From contig JBANAY010000003.1 of the NCBI GenBank assembly GCA_037952775.1, positions 16,864,001-16,928,000 on the forward strand: DNA of 64,000 nucleotides. Direction: 5' to 3'. The position numbers and the translations under genes are program-made. Shown here one piece after another: positions 48,258-63,383 of the stretch. The DNA is from Clonostachys chloroleuca. Taxonomy: Eukaryota; Ascomycota; Sordariomycetes; Hypocreales; Bionectriaceae. Each line of letters starts with the position of its first letter. The first letter of the stretch is position 1. Under the pieces are notes generated by a model. That model was not told where the DNA came from and ran no database searches. It was given only the letters and a program-made list of their open reading frames with translations.

Positions 48258-50266
48258 CTGTGGGAAATATCATTCAGATTTCTCGGGTCCAGTTGCGGCT
48301 GCTACGTTAAGGGCAAGCTCGAATCGTGGTCGAGAGCGGGCAGAGACCAAGCGTCACAGCAGTATCGGGCCAAGCACGCAGCGAAATACGGCGTGGGTGC
48401 TGAGGAAAGAGCGAGGTTGTTGAGGTGGGCCTGAGCCTTCGTCGGTGCCAAATGGCTGGTGTTTGTCGTTTGTGGGAGGAGGAGGGTTGAAGTATCTTGC
48501 CTTTGAATCACTTGCATGGGATTAGGTGGTGGTGACGGGTGGTTGGAGGAACAGTTGAGCCGATTGCACATGCAGCTTTGCCAGCAGTCGCCAGGTGACC
48601 ATCGCTGGCTTCGGCAGTGCAGTAATAAATGACCTCACCTCTAACGCCATCCGCTAATTACCTATTTGGTAGGCAGGCCCAGCGCTCTGTTGGCAGATAA
48701 AGCGTGGCACAAAGATGAATTAACAGCAGTTCAACCGAATATTGACTGAATTACAAATATAGAATCACAAAATGGTTTATTGTTTACCTCTCATTATGGT
48801 TGCAATTATCAATCAAACAACACTCCTAGGCCTGTAGTGTTGTATTTCAGCTACTTGCCGCCCGCTGTCGCTGCAATGGATGCTACCTGTTGGTGGATAC
48901 CAGTCACTATCGATCACTGATAAGAGTGCCCCTTGACCCTTTGGGCACTGCTGCACCCGATGATACAAGGGTCTGGATATGGAAATGCTCATCCGAAATG
49001 GTCTGAAGCGATGGCTCTGAAGACGAGCAAATACCTAACTGAAAAGCATCACCCTTCTATGTAGGAAGCTGGCACACGGTGTAAGAATATCATCGTGTTG
49101 ATTGGGCTTCATGAGGCGGGAGCTTCCAACCCTTACACTAGGCTTGAGCTGCGGGGGATTGCTGCGAGGTTGCTCCCTGGTTGCATCCCACCAGGGAGTA
49201 GGTAGGTATGGTTCTTAAGGTAGGTCGCTCAATACGTCCAATCACTCATTTTAACCGGTTTGGGTATTTCGACTGCATATTTGTGGCATATTGTCAAGAT
49301 TCTGTTGACAGGAGGAAATGCCATGTAGGTGCATGGGACAATAGCCAACAGGCAAATAGCATATCCATGTCACCACTTGGATGGGCCTTATCATGAGGAG
49401 TGTGGTAAAACATTAGCAGGTTCCTCTTTCCGGATTCGCAGTCGTTTCACATTCCAGCATGATTAAACATGAGGAAAGCATAATCTAGGTATTTCGAGAG
49501 CCGACCAGGCGCATTGTCACACACGTATTTGCCCCCTTGTGACAATTTCGACGAATCCCTAGCTGCTGACCCAAGTGAGACGAAATTTCGGGGTTAGCCT
49601 CGCCCAGGCACCATTATAAGAGATATTGTGCTGGCCGCCAGTTCGTCAGCGCGTGACGTTGCTCTCCAGGCTTCTAGATTCCAAACTCCCTTCAAAGGCG
49701 GTAAGTACCGGAGGTTGCTGGGAGATAAGATACCTAGCTTGGCAAATCACGTGTGACTATTGCTAGCATCGAAATCTCCAAATCATTGGGAAATCCAGGG
49801 TGAGTTGCGTGCGTCGGGAGTAGAAGCTTCGCCACACGTGGCTGGAGCCGAGGGGACCCACCATCGACTGCCAGCAACCAGGGCACCGACGTAACTTGGC
49901 TGCTAGGTTAGGCTGAAGATATAATACAACAACTTGCGAGAGCCCCCTCCTGACCTCTCCCATTTTTCAGAACATCAACCTCAGGGTATGACACCCTCTT
50001 AAGCTGCTGACACTCCTTGCCTGACGATACTGATCAAATCTCTAGCCGTTAGGCAGCGCATACACCCCCAGCTTGCTTCCCACCGCCGCCTTTTGCGCAC
50101 GCCTACACTCAGGAGTTCATCCCCGACCCCTCGGTCCCTTGTCGCCATCCGCCGCCTGCTATTCGAATCCTGGCTATTGGCCGATCGCGATACAAACGAG
50201 CCCATTTCTTGGGTGGAACAAGGGAGACACCGCAATAATTTATACGCTTGAGAGCTTGTCAACACG
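48258..50266. other. Divergent intergenic region GID7 / VPS1
   Basis: 2.0 kb. The first few hundred bases probably contain the missing GID7 first exon and 5' UTR. An AT-rich patch lies at 48715-48815. No other gene is supportable. Confidence 0.5.
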
Positions 50267-52662
50267 ATGAGCGGTTCGCTTGTTACGACAGGGGGCATCT
50301 CCGACCCGGCCCTCATCACGTTCGTGACAAACCCCCTTCTCCAAGATGATGCGCTCTCCGATAGCTGACTCCCCCTCGCAGGCTTGTGAACAAGCTTCAA
50401 GATGTGTTCGCCACGGTCGGTGTCAACAACCCAATCGATCTTCCCCAGATCGCCGTCGTTGGTAGCCAGTCGAGCGGTAAGAGTTCCGTCCTGGAGAACA
50501 TTGTGGGACGAGACTTGTAAGTCGGATGGTTTCCTCAACTACTTGTTCCGTATCATCTAACTCTCCGTCCATAGTTTGCCTCGAGGATCAGGAATTGTCA
50601 CTCGCCGACCGCTCGTTCTCCAGCTGATCAACCGCCCTGCTCAATCAAATGGGGTCAAGCAAGAAGACATTTCCACAGCCACAGACAAGGCTGCCAATGC
50701 CGACGAGTGGGGAGAGTTCTTGCACATCCCTGGCCAAAAATTCTACGACTTTACCAAGATCCGAGAAGAGATTTCGCGAGAGACTGATGCCAAGGTTGGA
50801 CGCAACATGGGTATCTCAGCCGCCCCTATCAACCTACGAATCTACTCCCCCAACGTCCTGACATTAACTTTGGTGGATTTGCCTGGTCTTACAAAGGTTC
50901 CTGTCGGCGACCAACCTCGAGACATTGAGCGACAGATCCGCGAAATGGTTCTCAAGTACATTGGAAAGTCGAACGCCATCATTCTCGCCGTCACAGCTGC
51001 AAACATCGACTTGGCCAACTCTGACGGTCTGAAACTCGCGAGAGAGGTCGATCCCGAGGGTCAGCGAACGATTGGTGTCCTCACCAAGGTCGATCTGATG
51101 GACGAGGGTACAGATGTCATTGACATTTTGTCGAACCGAGTCATTCCTCTTCGGCTGGGCTATGTCCCTGTTGTCAACCGAGGTCAGCGGGATATCGACA
51201 ATAAGAAGGCCATCAATGCCGCTCTTGAGGCTGAGAAGAACTTTTTCGAGAACCACAAGGCTTACCGAAATAAGAGCTCGTACTGCGGCACCCCATATCT
51301 GGCGCGAAAGCTGAATCTCATTCTCATGATGCACATCAAGCAGACCCTGCCTGATATCAAGGCTCGCATTTCAAGCTCGCTTCAGAAATACACCACTGAA
51401 CTAGACAGCCTGGGCCCTTCAATGCTGGGCAACAGCGCCAACATCGTGCTCAACATCATCACCGAATTCACGAATGAGTGGAGGACAGTGCTGGACGGTA
51501 ACAACACTGAGCTATCTAGCACTGAACTCTCTGGTGGTGCCCGTATCAGCTTTGTTTTCCACGAGCTGTACGCAAATGGTGTGAAAGCTCTCGATCCTTT
51601 TGATGTCGTCAAGGATGTGGACATTCGCACCATCCTGTACAACTCTTCTGGTTCTTCCCCTGCTCTTTTCGTTGGCACGACCGCCTTTGAGCTTATTGTC
51701 AAGCAGCAAATCAAGCGAGTCGAGGACCCAAGCTTGAAGTGCGTCTCGCTCGTTTATGATGAACTGGTACGAATTCTGTCTGGCCTTCTCAGTAAGCAGC
51801 TTTACCGCCGTTACCCCTCACTCAAGGAAAAGATGCACACAGTCGTCATCGCTTTCTTCAAGAAGGTTATGGAGCCTACCAATAAGCTCGTCAAGGATCT
51901 GGTTGCTATGGAGGCTTGCTACATCAACACCGGCCACCCCGACTTCTTGAACGGTCACCGAGTAAGTCCCGAAGCCTACGGATATTTGTAGTCACAGCTA
52001 ACATTTGATGGTAGGCAATGGCGATTGTAAATGAGCGCCACACCCAAGCCAAGCCTGTGCAAGTTGACCCTAAGACGGGCAAGCCTCTACCTGCTTCTTC
52101 TACCCCAGCCAGAGCGGCCAGTCCTGCTGTGCCAGATACTGAAGGTTCCAACGCTGGATTCTTCGGAAGTTTCTTCGCTGCCAAGAACAAGAAGAAGGCC
52201 GCTGCCATGGAAGCCCCACCGCCAACTCTCAAGGCCTCAGGAACTCTATCTGAGCGTGAGAACATTGAGGTTGAGGTCATCAGTACGTTGAATCATCCCT
52301 TTATCATGTGCATTAAGTATTCAATGCGACATCACAGCTAACAAGCTTAGAACTGCTCATTGCCTCATACTTCAATATTGTTAAGCGCACCATGATCGAC
52401 ATGGTGCCCAAGGCCATCATGCTCAACCTCGTCCAGTATGTATATTATCTTTCAAAGGTTGTGCTTTATCAAGTATGCTAACGCAGCCATCAGATTCACC
52501 AAGGACGAGATGCAGCGCGAACTTCTCGAGAACATGTACAGAACTGACTCGATAGATGAGCTCCTCAAAGAGAGCGACTTCACCACCCGAAGACGGAAGG
52601 AATGCCAGCAAATGGTTGAATCCCTCGGCAAGGCGAGCGAAATCGTCAGCCAGGTTCAGTAG
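50267..52662 (+). CDS. VPS1: Dynamin-like GTPase VPS1
   Basis: Six exons: 50267-50319, 50382-50516, 50575-51961, 52015-52282, 52351-52435, 52494-52662, giving 698 residues. GTPase motifs: G1 [10 protein letters not shown]2 threonine in [11 protein letters not shown]3 DLPG, G4 TKVDLMD. The middle/stalk region and C-terminal GTPase effector domain ([23 protein letters not shown] in parts, [18 protein letters not shown]) are present. A PH domain and proline-rich domain are absent, as expected for VPS1 rather than classical dynamins. An alanine/lysine-rich insert ([16 protein letters not shown]) precedes the effector domain. VPS1 acts in vacuolar sorting, endosomal scission and peroxisome fission. 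The first two introns split the N-terminal GTPase motif region. Confidence 0.96.
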
Positions 52663-53100
52663 TTCTACGCACGCTGCTCGCCAGGTGCTGGGCACACTGA
52701 GCCAATGTCAAGCGAACAATCGCATCCCTAATGGTGGCAAGCGGCAAACAGTCACAAATCTTTTTTTGCGCCACTAGAATGTCTCTTGAGATAGAGAAGA
52801 GAGCGGCGACGAAGATGACGACTAATGCATCCTCTCGAGAGGCACGACGAGGCGTATGATGGCGGAGGCTTTGTATAGTGGGCGGGTTTCCAAGGCGTCA
52901 TGAAGATTTGTGATGGTGGTTTGAGTCGGAGTTTTATACCTTTTCACCCCAGCTTTCTACCATGCCTTCTACACTTGTGGACTATATCCTAGATCAGACC
53001 AATTTTTCTTATTTTCTAAGTTCCCTACACACCCAGTGTCATTCAAATGTACCCCCTTGATACATATATATACATATACTGTTTAATCTGTGTGGTCGAG
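52663..53100. other. Convergent intergenic region (VPS1 / AMACR)
   Basis: Presumed 3' UTRs with an ATACATATATATACATATAC stretch near 53060. No gene seen. Confidence 0.6.
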
Positions 53101-54394
53101 CTACAACTTGGACGTCGCTTGCTTCTTCCAAATTAAACCCCCCTTGGAAACATCGTACTCCTTCCCCTTTGACCAGCCAACCCACTGCCGCAGGGCCTCC
53201 TCGCCACCCTCCCCAGCTCCCAAGGCAAAACCCTCGTACCCGTCACCTTGCGCCCCAGCTCCTTGACCGTAAGTGCCCGCCTGCTCCGGGCTCACACCCT
53301 GCGCCACCGCCAGGCACGGCGTCTCACGCAGCGTAACCGCCGGCCGCTGATCCCCCTCCCTCGCCCCGCCCTTCTCCAGTTCCTCATACTCCAGCACCGG
53401 CACGCAGCAGGCGTCCGTCCCGTCAAACACGGCCTCCCACTCCGCCCTCGTCCTGCTCCGGAACCGCTCCTCGAACAGTCTCCGCAGCTCCGGCCACCTC
53501 GCCTCGTCCGCCCGGTCCTCCTCCCACCCTCGTCCGCCCAGCCCGAGCCCCTCCACGAGCACGGCGAAGAACTGCGGCTCCAGCGCGCCCACCGACATGT
53601 ATTTACCGTCCTTGGTCTCGTACGTGTCGTACCAGGGACACCCGCCGTCGAGCACGTTCCTTCCGCGGCCCCGGTTCCCCATCGGCGTCTTGAGCGCCAG
53701 CCGCGGGAACGTGGCCAGGTACGAGCTCCCGTCTACCATGTTGGCCTCGACGACCTGGCCGCGGCCCGTGCTGCCGCGGGAGAGGAGCGCCATGAGCACG
53801 CCCTGGAAGAGCGTGGCGCCCCCTCCCGCGAAGTCGGCGAGGATGTTCCACGGCGGGTGCGGCTTCTCCCCGTCACGGCCCAGCAGGCCCAGGACCCCCG
53901 AGACGGCGAGGTAGTTGATGTCGTGGCCCGCCATGGCCGCGTATTTGCCGTCCCTGCGGAACCCAGTCATTCGCCCGTAGACGAGCCGCGGGTTGAGCGC
54001 CAGGAGCGCGTCCGGGCCGAGGCCCAGCTTCTCCAGGACCCCCGGGCGGAACGGGTCGATGAGCACGTCCGACTGGGAGACGAGCTCCTTCACCAGCGCG
54101 ACGCCCTGCGGGTCCTTGAGGTTGACGGCGATGGAGCTCTTGTGCCTGCAGAGCATGTCGTTGGTGGGGGAGGCTGTTCGCCAGGGGTGTGCGTCTGGCC
54201 GGGGACGGCGCGGTCGACACGGAGGACTGAGGCGCCGGCCTCGGCGAGGAGCAGGCCGGCAAAGGGACCTTAAAGAATGAGCATTTGTGTGATTGCATTG
54301 ATGTATAATGAGGGAGGGAGGGGAATGAGATACCTGGAGCAAGACCTGCAAACTCCACGACCTTGATGCCTTTCAGCGGAGGTGGGCCAGCCAT
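53101..54394 (-). CDS. Alpha-methylacyl-CoA racemase family protein, peroxisomal (apparent frameshift)
   Basis: Two exons, 54394-54334 and 54268-53101. [21 protein letters not shown] then [19 protein letters not shown] is the start of a family III CoA-transferase fold. Racemase-type residues are the His in [11 protein letters not shown] and the Asp in [10 protein letters not shown]. Further marks are VVEANMVDG and [27 protein letters not shown]. The protein ends in SKL, a canonical PTS1 signal, so it should be peroxisomal, in line with a role in beta-oxidation of branched acyl-CoA. The frame breaks at five C on the coding strand (plus 54166-54170), between PGEQPPP and [15 protein letters not shown]. 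One extra base yields 409 residues. The break is probably a base-calling error. GC content is high here. Confidence 0.85.
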
Positions 54395-55160
54395 GATGAA
54401 TACTGATCTTATACGATGAATTCACAGATTGGACAAGAGGTGATGAGGCGACTGCTTGGAAACGCTGCGATTGATTTTCGTTGGCAACACTGGCAATTAA
54501 GATCTGCGATGCTTGAAATACATCTTTTATAAGATAAATGAAAGAGCTCTCATCCAGCCCGTAGGGTGAGGTGAAGTTGGTCCTCTATAATCCTCCAACA
54601 TGCCGAGGGAAGGGAGGTTGGAGGTGGCGGAATTGAATAGCCGCATGTGGTAAAACCGAGGCTTGGGAATTATTTGATCGTTTGGGGAATTCAAGGTTAA
54701 TTTGATGCGGGGGTTATTGGAGATTCCAGCCGCCACAATGAGCCGCAGCCACATATTCCCCCACTGTAAGAGATGTATGATAGTATATGAAATCTTCAAT
54801 TGCTCTGTTCTATTGTATTACTTGCTGTATAATGGTATAATGTCAGAAATGGTTAATTTGGTATGGTGTAGGTGGCCTAACATCTACCTCGGCCTTTGGA
54901 TTTATTATATATCACTGCAAGTGGATTCAAGTAATAGCGACGTGATGTGATTGAAGTGAGCAACCAACACTATGAAACAAATTCGTAATTCCGTCACTGA
55001 CAGTCCCGTTCCAATCAACCCGCAGCGCCTCTAAAAGCTTGTCTATGTAACAACTGGCTTGGTCGTCGATGTCATCAGAAAGCAAAATAAAACAGGTACT
55101 TAAGAATGCAATGCCAGGATATCCCAAAAACACCAAAATAACACGCTAAATCATGACAAC
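54395..55160. other. Intergenic region upstream of AMACR, 3' of GDH
   Basis: 766 bp with AT-rich character; no gene seen. Confidence 0.55.
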
Positions 55161-58575
<3,415 letters not shown>

Positions 58576-61500
58576 TCACCATATTGCTGCCTGGTCCGCA
58601 TCAAACCTCGATAGCTCTTTGCCCGCATCCTCCAAGTCCTTCTTCGCCTTCATCCGCATGTAGAAGATTGGGCAATCCTTGCTGCTGCAGATCACCTCGC
58701 AGTGCATGCTGCCCTGGCACCTCTGGCATTGCGTCCAGAGCCGCCCAAATCGCACCTCGAGATCCGAAACTCGATCAAGCGTCTTCTTGTACAATTCGCC
58801 CACTCGGGGCGAGCAGTTGGAGCAGACAGCGCCGCCGCTCTCCTCCTTTCCAGTCAAAGGCTTTTTGCAACCCATGCATGTCTGTGTTTTCTTCGCAAAC
58901 TTCATCAGTCCTCCGACGGACGGCGCTGCGACGGATATCGTTCTTGTGTGATCGCCCGTCAGCAGTGATCTCGCCTTTGTCTCACCCAAGATGGGCTCGA
59001 AGATACGGGTTAGCGGCTTCGCAAGCTGATTGTCGAGGTAGTATTTGGTGTCGATTGGCACATTGTTCTCCAGGACGTAGATCGGATCCTCAGACTTCTC
59101 AAAGTTCTTCGCGCCTGCTGCTCCTCTGATCATGACATAAGCCACACGGTCACCCAGTCCGGGCGCCGAGCCTGCGTCGCGCTTCTTCATACGCTGCGCA
59201 AGCTCGACATGAGCCTGCTTTGCTGCGTACTGCTCGTCCGTTTTGGTGAGCGCCTTTGTAATCACAAGTTTCGACATGTCGATCTTGTTCTGTAGCAGAT
59301 CCGCCACAGTGTCTTTGACGTATCTGTTGATGTCTTGTTAGCACGAGTCCCGTCTCGGTTTTGTCTAGGTTGGCGTGGGGGTTTAACTTACTGTTGAGCT
59401 CCTGAGACATCCTTGTCGATCAAGATCATCCGCAGCACCTTCTCAATGACTGTTTGGACAAGCAAGCAGTTGTCTCGACGGACAGTCTCAATACCTTTGG
59501 TGTCCATCTTGTCGTACTTTTCGGGCCTCGTCCAGAACAGTCCGGCGTAACGCTTCTTGTTGATCAGCAGGTAAGGGTAATACACCTTCTCGAACTCAAG
59601 TTTAATTGGCTTAACAAACTTGGACGAGACAAATTGCGCAGCCTCTTCGCCCAGCTTCATGGCCTCAGCAAGGTCCTTGGTGCCGAATTTCACCATGACG
59701 GAATCGGTGTCTCCGTAGACGACTTGCGCGTCGAATGTGTAGCCATTTGCGATTGTGTACTTCTTCTCCACTTCCTCCTTGGTCTTTTCGATCATCTGGC
59801 GACCAAAACTGGTCGTGCTACTGGCGATCTCAAGGCAGGGGAGCTTACCCGTTGTCGCACCCGTTAAACCGTATACACTGTTTGCGCTGATTTTCAGAGC
59901 CAGCTGACGACCATTCAACACAGCTTTCTTGAAAGGGTCGGTTTCAACGGCAAGTTCCCGTTTAGCTTGCTTTCGTGCGGACAGCAATTCTTCCAAAATC
60001 TGAGCTAGGAGACCCTTTCTGTGCTTTATCGTCACAAAAGTGTCGCCGTTTGGAGTGACAATGTAATCATCGTCCTTCTTGAGGCCCAAAGCCTCGATAG
60101 CTTGTTTGTTTACAAGAGTTGTGTAGCATAGGTTGTGTGCTTGCATGATACTGGGATACAGTGAGGCGAAATCCAAGGTAGCGATGGGCACGTCGTAGTA
60201 TGCTCGGATGGGCTCAATGACCGTGGCACCTTCATACTGCTCATCTGTGCCTTTGGACTGAATGTTGGGGATCACCAGCTTTTGTTCAAGCGCCTTTCGG
60301 AATAGCTGACTGACGAACTTGATTTGCTGTCCGCGAGAGAGCAGGAAGTTGAATGGCACACCCGTGACTCTTGCCATTTCTGTGTAGTTTTCCAAACAGG
60401 ACAGTTTTTCCATAAGCCTCTGAGGTAGATATGCATCTTTCAAACAGTAAAGCGCAAGACGTCTCCTTGATTCGGGTGTTCCGTTGAAAAGTTCGGTAAT
60501 CATAGTGTAGTGGACATCCTCCTTTTGCTCTCCCAGGAAGTGGGCAGACACAGAGTTGAGGGTATAACTTCGAAGGTGGTGATCACGTTGAATGAGTTGG
60601 AGAAGATCAAGCTGCAACCGTCCATTGATATTGGTGCTCTTTGTGTCACGGTTACCCATCTGCTTGCTGTTGAGATTCTTGTCCTTGTGTATGGATGGCT
60701 CGGTTGGAATGCGAGTCCAGTACTCAAACCCATGAACCTTGAGATGCTTGGCTCGATCAATCAAGTATGGAATATCGAAATTTGCAATGTTGTAACCGGT
60801 GATGACATCTGGGTCAACCTTAACAATAAACTTTTGCCATTCGCTGAGCAGCATTTCTTCCTTTTCGAACTCGAGGATGTGAGTGGCCACAATCGAACTT
60901 GTAGTATCAAGGCAGAATACATTCCGGACGAAGGGCTTTTTCTCTCCATATTTGGTAACGATATTGGCAATCTGGATGACGGGATCATGATTCGCTTCCG
61001 GGAAAATTCCTTTACGACCGCAACATTCGATATCGAAGGATAGAGTACGGAGAGGGGCGATCCTGGCCCATTCACCTTCGGGTTTGTGTGCGATCAAATC
61101 GATATAGCTGACTTCAGCCTCAATCTGACAGTTCGACTGTCGGCCGTGCTCGATCAATTTGTAGGACTTGGCGGGGGCCTCGACCCATGACATGCCTTGA
61201 ATCTGTTACGTGTAAGTTGCCATCCACAAAGTGAAAGGAATTTGCATCCAAACATACCTTGCAGTCGACCATAAATCGAAGCACGTATTGAATATTATCG
61301 TAGGTCTTAATTCCATCTACGGCCCCGTTCCATAGACCCTTCCAGTTGCCTTCACCGGTCTCAAAGGCTGTTCGTACTTTGTGAATATGTTTTGGGTCGG
61401 TGACAGTGACTTTGAGGTATGGGCTGGGCTTGTTGCCCCGGAATCCGTAAATATCTTCTCGGTTCGTCATCGCAACGGCGTGAATTACTTGCTGGGGGAG

Positions 61501-62016
61501 ACCAATCTTCGAATCGAGAAAAGTTTTGAACGCTAGGCAGTCCTTGGGCTGGAATGATTGAGGAGCTGGAACATAGAGGTAATGTTTGAAATCAGTAACG
61601 TGTAGCATGACTGAATTTCCCTTGTCATTTACACCAAACAACTTGACAGTGGCCCTTCCACCGTGTAGAGTGCCCTCCTCTGCTTCGATTGACTGGAAGC
61701 AGAGGCTGTCTCGCTCTGGTACAAAGTCTTCCACTGGGGGGCGTTCCCATGATTGATCCTTTTCTGCGTTGCTTTGCTTCAGGGATGAAATATCTTGGCT
61801 GAGCTTCTCGAGGACTTCAGACTCGAAGACACTCTTGGGTTGACTTGACCCTAGCTTAAGATGGTTATTATTCTGTGAGCTGGTGAACCGGGCGGCCGGT
61901 GATGACGTGAAGGGCTCTGTCTTGCGTTTCTTGACTGAAGAGGGCGTCGACGGGACATTCTGGTGGTTGCGGGACTCGCCCAGAACACGTTTTTGTGGAA
62001 GGACTGCAGTCGCCAT
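58576..62016 (-). CDS. POL3: DNA polymerase delta catalytic subunit
   Basis: Three exons, 62016-61258, 61202-59392 and 59323-58576, giving 1105 residues. Exonuclease motifs: Exo [12 protein letters not shown], Exo [12 protein letters not shown], Exo [11 protein letters not shown]. Polymerase motifs: [31 protein letters not shown]. At the C-terminus are CysA (CMGCKKPL with CSNC), the zinc site for PCNA-dependent synthesis, and CysB ([10 protein letters not shown] then CSSKDC), the iron-sulfur cluster that binds the B subunit. All catalytic acidic residues are present, so the protein should be an active replicase with proofreading. It is the lagging-strand polymerase and partner of the POLD2 product encoded at 14.2-15.9 kb. 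Confidence 0.97.
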
Positions 62017-62175
62017 TGTGAAGAGCTCTGGAAGAAACGGAAGAGCGGACGGATGAAAAATGAGGGTGATGGCTCAATTACCAACCCGTGAAGACAAGCG
62101 GATTAGCAACACTGAGCATGGAGGGTTGAGCAGACACTAACGAAGAAAGATTGAGCTCCAGCACGTTGCTGGGAT

Positions 62176-62213
62176 ACGCGACTTGACGTGACTGAGGCGT
62201 CAGGACCCGCGTC
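62176..62213. promoter_or_regulatory. MCB-like ACGCGA and GACGCG upstream of POL3
   Basis: ACGCGAC at 62176-62182 and CGCGTC (GACGCG on the other strand) at 62208-62213, 160-197 bp upstream of the POL3 start. Each matches five of six bases of ACGCGT. This is weaker evidence than the exact sites upstream of MHF1, POLD2 and CENP-I. Confidence 0.4.
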
Positions 62214-62449
62214 GGAAGTTTAATGGGACCCACAAGCACGTGATTTGGCGTCACGTAACCGTATCTCATCCAACTCATGGGCTCACTACGGCTGCAACCG
62301 TCTACTTGAGCCTATAGCCAGGCTTTCGGAAAAGGGAACAAGGCGAAACAATAACTATTAATGTCGAGGAATTGCACTTCAAGTCGAATCCAAATTTGTG
62401 TTTAATTAATTTCTTTCTTACACATCGGTTATGCTCGCCCGAGTGGTAG

Positions 62450-62468
62450 TACCTAGGTACCTTAGGTA
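62450..62468. repeat. Palindrome TACCTAGGTA, copy 3, extended
   Basis: TACCTAGGTA at 62450-62459 runs into a related half (CCTTAGGTA) ending at 62468. It lies in the intergenic region upstream of POL3. Confidence 0.6.
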
Positions 62469-63383
62469 GTCGTAAGATCTCTGGGGATGACCCCGCATAT
62501 TCCCCCTGCCTCACCACCTACTCAACCGCTCAAACCTACCTCCGTGCGATCTTGCTAGATCTCCATTCCCTCGAATTTTAGTAGCTATTTGAAGACATAT
62601 CTATGTTTTCTCAACGAGTCAGCAAGTTTTCATTGAATTATTGTAAAGTTTGAGGCTCTAGGGAAGGTAATTGCTGTGAATCAGCCAAACCATGTGTAAC
62701 CACATTGATACATAGATCGTTCAGGTAAGCCATGCATGTGAAAATAGTTTATCATCAGAAAGCATAAAAGAGTGAATTGGAAAAAAAAATTGGGCAATGG
62801 AAAGCATAGACTGTAAGATACATACCAAACTAGGACGGTGGCTAGTCTAGGAGGACTCATGATCAAGCGAGACTATGAGCAAGGACCATGACGCCAGAAG
62901 TAAAATTACGTCGGGAAAGTATCAGAGAAGAGATATTGAAATTGACAGTGCGGGAGTGTCAGTCCTTATTATACTTTCTTATGAGTATGCATCGGGTTCT
63001 TCGTCGAACCAAATGCTACAACACCCTTGTTTCTGTTAGTAAGTCCATGCACAAGATGTTCCGCCAAGGCAGGGAGCTGCAACATGTCCATGCGACCATT
63101 TTCATCAGGCCATTCATTGTTCTCTAACTCCTCAAGTACGTGGCAGGGGAAGAAAAATTCATCCGAGTATTGTGTCTCCTCCCTTCCCTGCTCCCGATAT
63201 TACCAAAAAAAGAAATACCCAGTCCTGATTTCTTCAAATCTATGTTATGCTCATGACGCCGGCGATGTGCAAGCCCGTTATCTACTCTCCAGTATCCCAC
63301 CCAATATAATTACTGACTGTAGCGCGATGCAGCACCAACATGATCTTCGATCTCCTATATTATGGGTAGAACACCCAATTTCA

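Larger units (their letters stand above)
62017..63383. other. Intergenic region upstream of POL3, 3' of the rhomboid gene
   Basis: 1.37 kb with MCB-like motifs near POL3 and a TACCTAGGTA palindrome. An A-tract lies at 62780-62788. No gene seen. Confidence 0.55.

Noticed and set aside
48715..48815. AT-rich patch considered as RIP-mutated repeat DNA
   Set aside because: Only about 100 bp long and without any transposon trace; ordinary AT-rich promoter DNA is enough.
53248..54273. 341-codon plus-strand frame opposite AMACR
   Set aside because: Arg/Pro/His-rich shadow of the GC-rich racemase exon.
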